A stretch of DNA of 64,000 nt from Agrostemma githago. Its lineage: Eukaryota > Streptophyta > Magnoliopsida > Caryophyllales > Caryophyllaceae. The notes beneath the pieces were generated by a model, which ran no database searches, was not told the origin of the DNA, and saw only the letters and a program-made list of their open reading frames with translations. A program made the position numbers and the translations under genes. Below are positions 25,172 to 36,609 of this stretch, piece after piece; positions within the stretch are counted from its first letter, which is position 1, and every line of letters begins with the position of its first letter. The stretch spans positions 34,962,544 through 35,026,543 of the forward strand of contig OY288246.1 in assembly GCA_958450325.1 (NCBI GenBank). The letters are read 5' to 3'.

Positions 25172-26037
25172 CGCATCTTAAGCAGAATACCAGGTAAGGT
25201 ATACCACGAGAATGACTAATATCTGTATTATCGCGTTAAAACTGACTTGCTAATACCTATAATATTAGTACTCTGGACTCTCCTACGTGCATCTTTTCAT
25301 GGCCTGCTTGTCACGTGAAATCGCATGCAAAGAATGTAAACAACACTATTTTGACAACAAAACTTATCTGCCCTTAAAACAACCGACATAGCAAAGACAT
25401 AGGGTTTAAAACAACGGATGTTACAATACTTCCACCACAACAAAAGAACTAGAAAATCAGCCCACCGATTGATTAGTAGAGGCCGCTATAGTGCGGGCGG
25501 GATTGGGTGTTGATATCTATCCGATGTTGGCTTCCCAATACGTACCCTCACCCCTTACTCAGAATCGACGGTTTCCGGATGTCCGAAACCGTTGGCAATG
25601 AGAGTCATTCCAGGCATGGAGTGCTTAAGGGTACAAGTCTTTATCTTTAGGTCCCGTGCCACTCTACTTTGAGCCGGCAAGGGATCAAAGTTGACTTGAA
25701 CGGTTTCCGAGTCCCCATAATTGACTCGGTGGCGACTCCACAAATTGGCAATGAATTCAGTTCACTAAAAAGGTTGCCTTACCAAATGAATCGGCCTTTA
25801 AACATTTACAACCACGTCTCGATCGATTCCCAAACGGAAACACGGGTGCCCGCACCCGTTTAGTACAAGTCCGGATCGTCATCCAAATTGAGGTCCGAAA
25901 CATCGCCCCGTATGCGAGATCGGATCAGCCCGCAGCAGGGAGGGGGTCGCGTGGGTGGCCGCCGCCACATGTTGAAAACCGGGTCGGTCCCGCGCGGGCA
26001 CGCGCGGGGCGCCGTGCGGTGCGGACGAACGTCCACA
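25172..26037 (+). repeat. 3' LTR of element A, right part
   Basis: It starts at cgcatcttaagcag (equivalent to 1316 of the 5' LTR) and runs to the LTR end GTCCACA. Its first 395 bp repeat 19311-19705 with several differences, so the two are not a recent copy. A Helitron coding fragment begins at the next base. Confidence 0.85.
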
Positions 26038-27611
26038 TATTTTCAGGTAGGATTGTCTTTGTGCCTCGATCATGGTATAACCGTCAACACATAATTGCTG
26101 GAACAACCTACGACCTTTGAGGAGGGTATCGGGTTCAACCTCAGGCTTTTTATCCTGTAACCTAAAAGCAAACCACTCCCTGAGTGTAAGGGAATTACGT
26201 GCATTCTCATTAAAATACTTCGCAGCAATGGATGATTGACTGTGCAAAATTCCTAGACGATGTCCGTCTTCCCCTCGAGGAAAAAATAAAGGATACTGAA
26301 GCGCGAGGTAAGAAGGATGCAGCTCATTGATTCTCTTAAGTTTTCCAGAAGTTTCCTCAACTACAATATCCCTCAACTCAACCATATCTTCAACATTTCC
26401 CCTTATTAAAGCTGCAACTTCTGATAAAGTAGGAAGGTTGTAGATCCTTCCATCAGTGTGTCTCCCACTAATAAGTCTCAACCTAACTTGATCACCATCG
26501 TTGACATCGAATATTTTATCTCGTGCCATTCTAAAGGACTTCGCAAGAGGATTGTATTCATCTATCATGGACTGCAGCTCTGCCATTAAATCATCGTCAA
26601 ATCTTCCTATGTTGGGAGACATACAACTGAAATCATGAAAAAAAATGCAATGAGTTTACAGTTGAAGTAACTGTATTGTAGGAAATAGCTGAGAACTAAG
26701 TTTATATTAATATGTGAAACAACCTAAGTGCATTCTTCCTGTTAAGCGTCTCATCTTCTGTGTCGTATATGTATAGTTGGCAAAATTTGGGAATGTCATC
26801 TTCGCGTGGAAGCAGACCACCAATCAAATGAGCATTCTCCTCGCGAAGATGAAAGGTATACGGTCCCCTGCTCTGGTTAATAGTGTAATCAATCTTTCCA
26901 CTCATAGAAGTAAATGAGTACATTGAATTGTATGCCCTGATGTTATTAAGAAAGTGAGAGCTCTTCGGATGAACGCCTGAGAGAAGATCCTTCAGCAACT
27001 GAGGAGGCTCTGTTAAGTAAGGAAGTTCAACAATTTCGTCTTTGCAACACATAATGAACGAAGGTACAACCGGCCTCCTGCTCATACGATCCCTCTCATC
27101 ATACCACATTTGTGCACCACAGTTTGTACATGAATACTCCAGATCTCCAATGTCGATAAATCCCTCAAGATGAGATTCTTCTGGTATAACAGTTTCGCCG
27201 AGTCAGTATAAATAAAAATTAAGAAGCAACAGAAAAATTTACTGTCAGATTATATTAGAACTAATTGTTGACATTAGAGAAATAATAAAGTGTCACAATG
27301 AAATGCACACATATTAGTTATGTTGGAAAATATTTGTGGGAAATCTGAATTTCTCAAAATGATGTCACCTTACAAAAATGCACACCTATTAGTTATGTTG
27401 GAATTTTCACGTAAGTAATCGCATATTAGAATTAATCGCATATTTTCACAATTTTATATGACTCATTACGTGCTGGTGTTTACCTGGGACAGTTTCATAA
27501 CTTGTATTAGCCACGACATTGTCGGAGGTTGTCCCGAATATGTCCCTTGCAAGACTGTCTATAACTTCTCTTCTTTGAGCTGCAGATGCAAATGTTGTGT
27601 TGGTAGATAAG
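26038..27611 (-). pseudogene. Helitron Rep/helicase N-terminal fragment
   Basis: Exons on the minus strand: about 27606-27487 (FASAAQRREVIDSLARDIF), ending in a GTAAAC donor; about 27190-26710, with CTNCGAQMWYDERDRM and GVHPKSSHFLNNIRAYNSM; and about 26620-26038, with SPNIGRFDDDLMAELQSMI, then YLALQYPLFFPRGEDG and DGYTMIEAQRQSYLKI. These are the Helitron-like N-terminal domains that precede the rolling-circle nuclease. The fragment is truncated at both ends, by LTR A at 26037 and by a minus-strand LTR at 27612. No nuclease HUH motif or helicase remains. A shorter copy lies at 53354-54649. Confidence 0.9.
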
Positions 27612-28695
27612 TGTGGACATGACATAGGTCCACCCCGACGCGGCCACGTGCGGGTTTGGGGAGGCGAATGAATCTACATATGAGATGGGTCGAATTGAAA
27701 TTTAAGTCGAATTAGGAGTCGCCACCGAGCTTTGTGGGAGTTCGGGCCCATTCAAGCCCACTCTATATCGCTATGGACCGTACACAAAGTATGGCCCATT
27801 TCGATTTCAGAGTTTATTGAGCTCGTCCCTTTGCATTGCGATACCGATATCGTCACTACCGGTTATCGTGTATTGAATGACTCTCGTGCGCCAACGGTGT
27901 TGGGCATCCGGAAACCGAGGTTCTGAGTAAGGGGTGAGGGTACGTGTTGGGAAGCCCACAAAGGAGACCCAACCCCGCCCGCACTTAGCGGCCTCTACTA
28001 ATACATCGTTCGAGTTTATAATACACGCGCTAGTAATCCGGTAAAATGATATGCAAACAACATTTTACAAGATATAGAAATCGAATGGGTTGCTATGTCA
28101 TTTTAATGCATCTAAATTATTGTCGAAGTGATTTAGCATGTGAATGTTCATTTATAAGCGGTAAAAACGCAAATAAATACAAGCAAAACAAAATAAATCG
28201 GTTACAAGTTACACGGGCGGAAATACAACCCGGCCAAAACAAAAATAACGAACAAAACGGAGTAACGATATAATGAAGGTAAACGATAATCATAAACGGA
28301 CCCGTACATAGTAAATATAAACAAGACCGTAAGTTAAAAAAATGGACAAACTTCGATTAAATACACATTATGTTGTGTATTAAGCGAAGAACGGAGATTT
28401 TAATACGCGTCCGCGTATGGGACCTAAGCGTGGTGCTAGCTCGATCCCGAATCTCGATGCCTTGTCCTGACTTATCATACCGAAAATGATGTCTAGATTA
28501 GTCATGCATCGGATACGACTAAGGAGTCGTCGACACATAACTAATCATGGGAGACATTGATCAAAGTCGTGAAGGTAAAATAAGATGCATGAATTTTAGA
28601 AAGGAAGATCACGTGTTCGACTTTGCACACGACGACCGGAGTTGTAAAAAAAAGACGAGGCTTGAAGCTCTCGGTTTCGTTGAATAAAGAAGTCC

Positions 28696-28801
28696 ACTCG
28701 ATCGAGTCATGGCAGAGACTCGACCGAGTGGCCTTCTAACAGGCTCACTGCCCCTTTTTTGGGGTGCTACTCGATCGAGTGCCATAGGCACTCGATCGAG
28801 T
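28696..28801. promoter_or_regulatory. Palindrome quartet in the transcribed part of LTR C'
   Basis: ACTCG-NN-CGAGT palindromes start at 28696, 28718, 28769 and 28790 (spacing 22, 51, 21). The second copy at 55736-55841 has the same spacing. A role as protein-binding sites is inferred from the repetition and phasing. Confidence 0.65.
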
Positions 28802-29789
28802 GCCCATGTACGAGCTATTGCTCATTTTCGTAAAGGGTTATACAAAATTAAAAGTGGTTTTAAAATCGATAATCAACCGAGTCACATATAAATATAACAT
28901 GACTTATATTCGACTCGGTTTTCGATACTCGTAATGCGCATGTTAGGATTACGAGACCGTTATCAGAGATTTTTGAAAAGGATGATATGAAATCGTTTTG
29001 AATCGGACCGGGACGAAATTAGCTCCCTCCGCGTTACGTCATCTTTAATAATCCTTACGGATTATGTGATGCTCGGTTTAGCGTCAACGGGTTTCATTCC
29101 GATCTGTAAAAACTGGAATTAAACGCGTTCAACTACGTACTATCACGATCGCGTTATGCCCTTGAGTGCTTAGGGCGGTGCTCCTCGAAAGAGCGCCACC
29201 ATTATCGCGGCTCGTAAAGGGATTAAACGGACTTTGTGCAATAGTCGTAGTTAAATGGGTTCAATCCGAATACGGTTTATAGATTTATATATATACACGG
29301 TATTAGAATTAATACAACAAAAATAAATAAATGATGTTAGCGGTTAGACGCGATAAATGAAAATGAGATGCGAAAAATAAAACGTTAGTGTTAGTAAATG
29401 TGTCGTTACTATCGACTAATTATGATATAGATACATAAACATAAATAAAGAAAACCGTAAAAGAGAAAGAGAAAGGAGATGTCGGTGTTGAATGTCACAC
29501 CCTCAACCTACATGCTCTTGCTTCTCGGGACACGGTTCGTCAAATGGCGGCAAAGGCGCAGGTACGTCGAGATACGTAGGAAGAGTTGATGGTGTGTGTG
29601 TGGGGTTTTGTTGAGACGGATTTTAACGAGTTTTTACTCTCGAAATGTGTATGAGTGTGCTTAAGAGTTGGAGTTAAGGCTGAAAATATGAGGGTTTTTT
29701 AGTGTAAAGTTGACTTGGAAAAAAAAAAGGTTCTAAAGTGTTGTGGGTTGATGAGGTATTAATAGAAAAAACTCCCACGACCTAGGGTA

Positions 29790-29897
29790 AATCGATCGAG
29801 TGGCCCTAGTGCACTCGATCGAGTGCCCTAAAAAAATGGGTCTACTCGGTTTTTGTGGCTCCACTCGATCGAGTGAGGCCAATCCACTCGATCGAGT
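29790..29897. promoter_or_regulatory. Palindrome quartet upstream of the LTR C' TATA box
   Basis: Palindromes start at 29790, 29813, 29863 and 29886 (spacing 23, 50, 23), about 26 bp upstream of the TATA position on the minus strand. In the duplicate copy, exactly one 23-bp pair unit has been lost near 56836. Confidence 0.7.
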
Positions 29898-30286
29898 GGA
29901 TCAAGCGGGTGAGCCTTTTTAGGAAGGAGTTGACTTTTTGAAATTTTGAAGAAAAGGTGATTGGCGCAAGTTTCTAGAAACTCACCTGGTTGACTTTTGA
30001 GGGCGGATTCGACCTTGACCGGGTTTTGACCCGATCGCCAAAAGACGGTTTTATTTCCGGTGTCGGTTTTGACCCAAATTAGTCTCATTTTATTGGAAAC
30101 GGCCCACTGGGCCTGAATTTGAGGCCAATTTTGTGAGATTTGTACCCCGTTAAAAGCCCATGCCAGACATTTACTGATTTTGAGCCCATATTCGAGCGCG
30201 TTAGAGCATGTTTGCGTCCGATCATCATCGCGTGTTTTTTTTGGAAACTGCTATAGACACCTAAGGGCCAAATGTGGGTGTCTACA

Positions 30287-30795
30287 GAGCCCCCACTCTG
30301 ACTGAGGCTTGGACAAGGCGAAAGTCAGAGTAGCTACCAGGCCAATCCGCGATTAAGACCTGGCAGACTTCCGGTCGGGTCGTTTATAGTCCATTAGACT
30401 TGCGTGAAAGGGCTCGCCAGCCATAAGACAAAAATCATACTTGAGTTCCTGTTAACAGGGATAACTTCGTGGGGAGTTGGACTTGTCGCATAAGTCCTGG
30501 GTGCGTCTGTATGTGGGCCCATCCCGTGCTAATCGGGGAAAATGTCGTCCTTAGACTTTCCGCTGGGGAGATATGTGAACTGTGCGGGCTTGCTTCTGAA
30601 GCCTCGAGTTGTTCCTGTATTAGTTACATAAAGTTTTGCGTGTAACATTTAGGTAAAACACGACTCGCGCTGGGGAATAAAATTGAAATGATGAAAATTT
30701 TGGAATTTTTTTTAGAATTTTGAAAATTGAGAGGACTGCTCGGGGTGACTTAATTCCTATGTCCGTAAGAGGAGGCAAAGATCGTGTATGTTCTA
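30287..30795 (-). mobile_element. Internal stub with polypurine tract and hairpin
   Basis: AGTGGGGGCTC on the minus strand abuts the LTR. The hairpin arms are ACTCTGACT (30295-30303) and AGTCAGAGT (30323-30331). The remaining 460 bp match the 3' untranslated region of element D (36035-36500). It is cut at 30795 by a TGTAACACCCC-starting LTR fragment. Confidence 0.75.
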
Positions 30796-33350
30796 TGTAA
30801 CACCCCTGATTTTATAAATTACGTTAAACTAATTTTTTTTTCGTATATCTATTTGGTTTACGTTTTAACTCGTAATCCTTAAAATTATTATAAAACGAAC
30901 TTGTCGTTTAATCGTTTCAACCTCCTAAAATTCTGTTTGACTTGGAAACTCTTCTTATATTTAAAACATATTTTTATTTCTGTTTTGATTCATTTTATAC
31001 ATTTAATTTAATTCTTATCGAAAGTCTATTTCGACGATTTGAATTCAAAATTCTTTTTATTTATATATTTTAAGCTCGAAACTCATTTATTTTAAGTTTC
31101 GTCAAAATATTTATTTTCTTTCCTCGAGAAATCAATTTAATTCACTTTATCGAAAATTTGTTATTTATCGGGAAATACTATTTGATCGTTTAATTATTTA
31201 ATTCTTTAAGCTTCATTTTCTTCCCGAATAATTTATTTACTCATTTTATTAGTCGGTCCAATTATTTTTATTAACTCATTTTAATTCGTTTTGTTGGGTC
31301 GGTCAACTTGCATTCTTCGAACCCGTATCATTGCGACACCCATTCATTTTACCGTTTTCCTAACACTTTAATTGGGAGAGAAGTGGGTCATCCCACTTAT
31401 TATCATTCACCGCTTCATACATCCCCTAGTCACCTTGTTTCCCACTTTTATATTCATACGTTACCCTTGCCTTTGTATTCACCACCGCCTCATTCATGCC
31501 TTCCCATTAATTCTTATTCTTTTCCCCTGCTCCATCATTTTTTTTCTTTGTTTGACTGATCAACAATCTCGCCTTCACTCTTCTCACCTTCTCCTCGCCA
31601 TCATCTTCAACTTTCGCCATTTTTCCTGCGTGTTTATGGTTGTTACTGAATTAAGCGCTGGTTCCCCTCGGTTCTCGTTGAGTCTGTTACTGTCATTTGT
31701 CGAGGTAGATGCTCTTTTCTTCCCTTCTCCTTCCTCTCTTCTTCGTCTCCTTCTGTTTTCATCCCCTTTTGCTGCTGGTGCGTAGTTGCTGCTACTATCC
31801 GTTCTTTTTCTTCTTTTTCCTTCTTCTTTTTCTTCTTTTATTGCTGCTGCTGTCGAATCTGCTGCTTCGATTTTCTCTTTGGTATCACATACCTGCTGCA
31901 CATTTTCGTGTCCTTGTTGTCGATCCATGTTTTGCTTCTGTTTTGTGCTACTGCGGGCTGTTATTCCGTCTTGTCGCTGCATTTTACTGCTGTTGTTTGT
32001 TTTCTTCTTCCGCTTTTTAGCCTTCTTCTTTCTTCTTCCTGATTATTGTCGGCCTCGTTGCTTTCCGATCTACTCCGTTTTCGTGTTATCGATCTCTAAT
32101 ATGTTCTTATTCTTCTTTCTCTCATGTTTGTCTTGTCGTTTCTGCTTCTGCCTTTTCGTGTTACTATCTTGTACTATTATTCCTTGTCGATGTCGATGTG
32201 TTGCTCCTGTCGCTGCTGTGCTGTTTTTACTCTTTCTCTTTTCTCGTTCTTTTCCTTTGCTCCTTCTTCTTCTATTGTTGTCACTGCCGTGTTGCTGCTG
32301 TTTTCTCGGCTCCGATGTCGGTTCTGGTGTCGTCTAATTCGGAAAGGTAATCCCGTTCTTTTCCTTTTGTCTCGTTCCCTTGTTGATCTGCTCGTTCTGT
32401 TGTTCTGCCGCTGTTGCTGTTTATTTCGTCCTCTACTGCTGTTTTGTCGTTTTGCTCATCTTCCACTTCATTTTTCCTTCAATGCTATTGCTCTGTTTGT
32501 GGGTCGTTACTTCTACTGTTTGATGATGATGCCATCCCGGTTGCCCTCCTGTCCTATTCGTGATTTTTGCTTCCGAACTACTGCTACGGTTATGGGTATT
32601 TCCGCACTGCTCAACCTTCTGCTGTTCGTTATTGATTCTTGTTGGTTTCATCTCGTCATGGTTGCTGTGTCATCCCTCCTTTGTCGTACTCGACTCTATT
32701 AAGTTCAACCTTCGGGTTTCTATTTGACACGTCAATTCCCTTTTCGTCTTGTGCCGAATACCCTTGTCTCATTATTTTGTTTTATCTTCTCGATCATTGG
32801 GTAGAGCACCTTTTTGAGGTTGTTGGTTCTACAACTCGGAGCTTAAAGACGTTAATATTGAAGTCACGGAGCCTGGACCATACGAGGAGTCAAGTACGTG
32901 ATTGGTGCGGGTTTCAACTTAATGTAACTTTAGGACGTTACTCGATTTTATATCGTATGATTGAGTAGTAGTATGTAGTAAGTATTTTGACTTCGGTTTT
33001 CTAAATTTTAGCTATTTATTATTGCTAATTATATTAATTTTAAATCGTATTTATAAATGTTTTTACAAGTTTTCGATACCATTTTATAAATAGTTAGTAA
33101 TTTTATTATTTGCGATCGTTATAATATTTTGTCGGTTATCGTGATACTAGTAACTACATAATATCGATTTCATATTTTCGTCATATTTCGTTAATTTCTA
33201 ATTTTTAACTCAAAATCGTATTTTCATATTATAATCGAGATTTGTATACTTGTTTGATAAATTAATTTTCATTTTACGATTTATACTAATAAATGAGAAA
33301 ATATTCGATTTAGTTTTAAATAAATTTTGGTCGAGACTATTTTCACTAAT
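30796..33350 (+). repeat. Chromovirus-like LTR fragment with pyrimidine-rich block
   Basis: It starts TGTAACACCCCTGATTTTAT and is homologous to the inverted LTR at 25171-23495. From about 31310 to 32900 the + strand is almost pure C/T with CTG and CTT runs. The long S/L/F-rich open frames here, and their K/E/R/T-rich shadows, are composition artefacts. It is cut at 33350 by the next LTR. Confidence 0.7.
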
Positions 33351-34143
33351 TGTGGACATGACATAGGTCCACTCCGACGCGGCCACGCGCGGGTTTGGGT
33401 AGGCGAATGATTCTCCATATGAGAATGGATCAAATTGAAATTTAGGTCTATGTGGTGTCGCCACCGAATTTTGTGGTTATTCGGAACCATTCGAGCCCAC
33501 TCTATGTCGTAGTGGTTCGTATACAAAATACGGCCCATTTCCGATGTCAGACTTTATTGGGCTCGTCCCTTTACATTTGATACCAATACCGACATTATCG
33601 GATATTGTGTATTGAATGACTCTCGTGCGCCAACGGTTTCGGGCATCCGGAAACTGAGGTTCTGAGTAAGGGGTGAGGGTACGTGTTGGGAAGCCACAAA
33701 GGACACCCAACCCCGCCCGCACATTAGCGGCCTCTACTAAGAATTTGAATGACTTTCCAATACGCGCGTTAGTTGAACGGGAAAATGATATGCGGAGATT
33801 ATTTTCCCTAAACATGTGAATGGAATTAAAAAGGGTTTCTAAGTCAATTTAATGCAATTAATTCTAACGTCGAAGTTGAATTTTAGCATGTGGGTTCATT
33901 TTAGTAAAATAAAATAAACGACAAAAATTGACAAAAGAAACAAGCAAACTGTTAGTAACGATATAACGAATAATAACGGTTTGTGCAAATATTGAATTGA
34001 ATGATGTGAACGAGATGATGCATGGTTTGAAAAGATAGTAATACACGTGATTAATTAGGCACGTGTTGACCTAAGTCGTAAAATACTATCGAATTTAGAA
34101 AGAAGAAGAGTGTTCGACTCACGGCTTTGGTCGTGATGAGGCC

Positions 34144-34363
34144 ACTCGATCGAGTGGTCGATGGACTCGATCGAGTGATCCTCTAAAAAAAGTTTCTGTT
34201 TTGCGTTTCAGACCATACTCGGCCGAGTTATTGGCCAACTCAGTTGAGTACATGGCCACTCGAACGAGTCACTGCGAGACTCGACCGAGTGGGGGTCGTA
34301 GTAAGCATTCTGATCCGATTTTGGGGTGCCACTCGACCGAGTGGGCTAGGGACTCGGTCGAGT
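34144..34363. promoter_or_regulatory. Two palindrome quartets in LTR D, transcribed part
   Basis: Eight 12-bp palindromes start at 34144, 34165, 34217, 34238, 34258, 34279, 34331 and 34352 (spacing 21, 52, 21, 20, 21, 52, 21). The central two bases vary (AT, AC, GC, GT) while ACTCG/CGAGT arms persist. Two sites decayed here (TCAGTTGA, TCGAACGA) are intact in the duplicate copy near 61172-61391. Confidence 0.7.
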
Positions 34364-35537
34364 GCCCCCTGTACAAATTATAATTCGTTCGCAATTTTGT
34401 ATTGATTTAGAAATTGGTTTTGATTTTTTGATAATTCGACGGTTTCACCAAATTGAGCATAAATATTGTATGACTTATGCTCGATTCGGGTTTTTTATAA
34501 ATCATCAATTTGATTGAACCGAATATAAATATTATTGAATTTATACCCGACTCTAAATTTTAATGCTAGTTATATCCCGTATTCGATTATTGAATCGATA
34601 CGGAATACTAGAGCGAAAAAATAAAGAAAATTGATTTGAGTCGTTTTAAGTCAATCAAAACGATATGAATTTCTCTCCGCGTTTGTAGCGTCATAATTAC
34701 AACGTGACATCTATGTTAGCATCAACGAGAAATCGAATTAATTGAATTAAATTGACTAGATTGTTAGATATGACATCCAACTATGAAATTGGTATCGGAT
34801 CTAACGAATCGACACTTTGCTTAAATTAGAGGACTTGATTCCCTCGGCTTCTCCGACATCGAAATAAATCCCTAAGGATTGTGATGTCGGATCCACGTCA
34901 ACGGGTTTCGACCCTTATTAAAAATACGTGTCTTGAAAAAGGTTTTAAAATTGATGAATGCAAGATTAATGATGATGTCGACAAAAATAATAACGAATTA
35001 TTGTTTAAGTTAACTTATCTCAATAATCAAATAGTCGGGATACCGGAATAAGCGACCGTCAACGCTGTGTGCAGTACACTTGTATATTCGTGTTTTCTTA
35101 TTCCGATATCCCTCTTATTCGACACAAATCGATAAGTATTTTAATGCTTTTATAGTATAATCGGTATTATGACACAATGAATAAAATAAAATAAAAAAGG
35201 AAAATAAGGACGCGAAAAAAAAAGGAGGACGACGAGAAGAGAAGGAGAAGAGAAAGGGTTTTGACACCCTCAACCTACATGTTCTTGTCTCGGATCGAAC
35301 TCTTAATCGTGGCTTTAACACAAGAGCTTCGAGGTGTTATGAAGGTTGAGTTATGGTGGCTCGGGTTTTGATTCCTAGTACTAGGGCTAGGGTTTGATTG
35401 TAGAATTGCTTAGTGAAGAGTTATGGTTGAGTTTTAGGGTTGCAAGGGTGCTAAAGTTAGGGTTTGAAAAAAAAGTGTCTTGAAGGGTGTGCAAGGGGTT
35501 GCTTATATAGGCAAAGCTAGGGCACCCGGTTAGGGTT

Positions 35538-35640
35538 ACTCGACCGAGTAGGTGGATAACTCAGTCGAGTGGCCCATTACGCCTGCAGCCGGGCTCGAAA
35601 CAGGCCCACTCGATCGAGTGGGTCGGGCACTCGATCGAGT
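35538..35640. promoter_or_regulatory. Palindrome quartet upstream of the LTR D TATA box
   Basis: Palindromes start at 35538, 35559, 35608 and 35629 (spacing 21, 49, 21). On the minus strand they lie about 30-130 bp upstream of the TATA box at 35504-35509. The duplicate copy at 62565-62667 keeps the same spacing. Confidence 0.7.
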
Positions 35641-36034
35641 GGCCCAAAAGGGTTGCGCGGGTCCATTGACTTGGACCTTGACTTTGGATGCTTGATGGGT
35701 TGTTTTGTGTTTGACTTGGACTTTTGATGACGTGAGGGGCTGTTTTGTGAGTCTCGGAAACAATTTTGACCGGGGTTGACCCAATCGCAAAAAGTCGGTT
35801 TTAATTCCGGTGTCGATTTTGGCCCAAATTAGTCCTGGTTGACTCGGAATGATCCACTAGGCCTGGATTCAAGGTTGGTTTTGTGAGATTTGTACTCTGT
35901 AACTGTGTTAGCCAGCAATTAATGGATTTGAGCCCGTATCCGAGCGCATAGAAGCACGTTATCGTCCGATCATCATCGGATGTTTTTTGGGGAAACTACC
36001 ATAGACACCTGGCAGTCAAATGCGGGTGTCTACA

Positions 36035-36079
36035 GAGCCCCCACTCTGACTGAGGCTTGGACAAGGCGAAAGTCAGAGT
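36035..36079 (-). other. Polypurine tract and hairpin of element D
   Basis: AGTGGGGGCTC on the minus strand abuts the LTR. The arms ACTCTGACT (36043-36051) and AGTCAGAGT (36071-36079) flank a 19-base loop. This is the same structure as at 30295, 57318 and 63070, and a covarying version is at 17957. Confidence 0.75.
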
Positions 36080-36601
36080 AGCCGCCAGGCCAATCGAGGA
36101 TTGAAACCTGGCGGACCTTCGGTCGGGTCGTTTATAGTCCATTAGACTCGCGTGAAGGGCTCGCCAGCCATAAGCTAGAAGTCATACCTGAGCTGATGAC
36201 GATAACTCCGTGGGGAATTGGACTTGTCGCATAAGTCCTGGGTGCGCCTGTATGTAGGCCCATCCCGTTAAATGCCACCGTTGGCTTCCGCTGGGGAGGT
36301 ATAGTGGGTTGCACGTCCCTGTTTGAGTCGTACCTGTATGAGTCACATAAAATGCATGCAACACGTAGGTAGCAAAATGACTCGCGCTGGGGAAAATTGA
36401 TTTTTGAAAATTTGAATTTTGAAATCTTGAAAATTTGAGATTTTTTGAATTTTGGAAACTTTGAGATTTTTGACTCCTAACAAAGATTAGGAAAGTTCGG
36501 GATGGAGATTTCCGTGCTAGTATCGAGACTAGGCTTGTGGTTTGATTCCAATTAGGATTAGGAAACTCTTGTGGTATGGAAAGATATGGAAAAAGGTCTA
36601 C

Positions 36602-36609
36602 TATAAATA
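36602..36609 (+). promoter_or_regulatory. TATA box of the antisense gene in element D
   Basis: TATAAATA in ggtctactataaatacccc lies 122 bases before the ATG at 36732 and is conserved at 63629-63636. It points opposite to the LTR promoter. The leader between them is C/T-rich and has no upstream ATG that I noticed. Confidence 0.7.

Larger units (their letters stand above)
27612..30286 (-). repeat. Tat-type LTR (C' family), minus strand, first copy
   Basis: On the minus strand it starts TGTAGACACCCACATTTGG at 30286 and ends ATGTCATGTCCACA at 27612. The end matches LTR C (CTACGTTATGTCAACA). It is followed at 30287 by a polypurine tract and hairpin, so it is a 3' LTR. Two palindrome quartets lie at 28696-28801 and 29790-29897. 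The TATA box is decayed (TATTAATA at 29757-29764; intact in the second copy at 56802-56809). Confidence 0.9.
33351..36034 (-). repeat. 3' LTR of Tat-type element D (minus strand)
   Basis: It starts TGTAGACACCCGCATTTGA at 36034 and ends ATGTCATGTCCACA at 33351 on the minus strand. A TATA box (CTATATAAG on the minus strand, core 35504-35509) lies about 30 bp below a palindrome quartet. The polypurine tract, antisense gene and pol follow to the right in the order expected of one minus-strand element. Confidence 0.9.

Noticed and set aside
25888..26094. Open frame continuing from the Helitron exon into LTR A
   Set aside because: The last part of the minus-strand frame 26622-25879 is LTR sequence read through by chance. 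The Helitron homology ends at 26038.
28696..28801. CRISPR-like array of short repeats
   Set aside because: The repeats are 12-bp palindromes with fixed short spacers in a plant LTR. There are no cas genes and no long unique spacers.
31308..32702. Long S/L/F-rich and K/E/R-rich open frames on both strands (also 58335-59730)
   Set aside because: They come from a pyrimidine-rich tract with no stop-forming composition. There is no domain, and the same region is a non-coding LTR in another copy.
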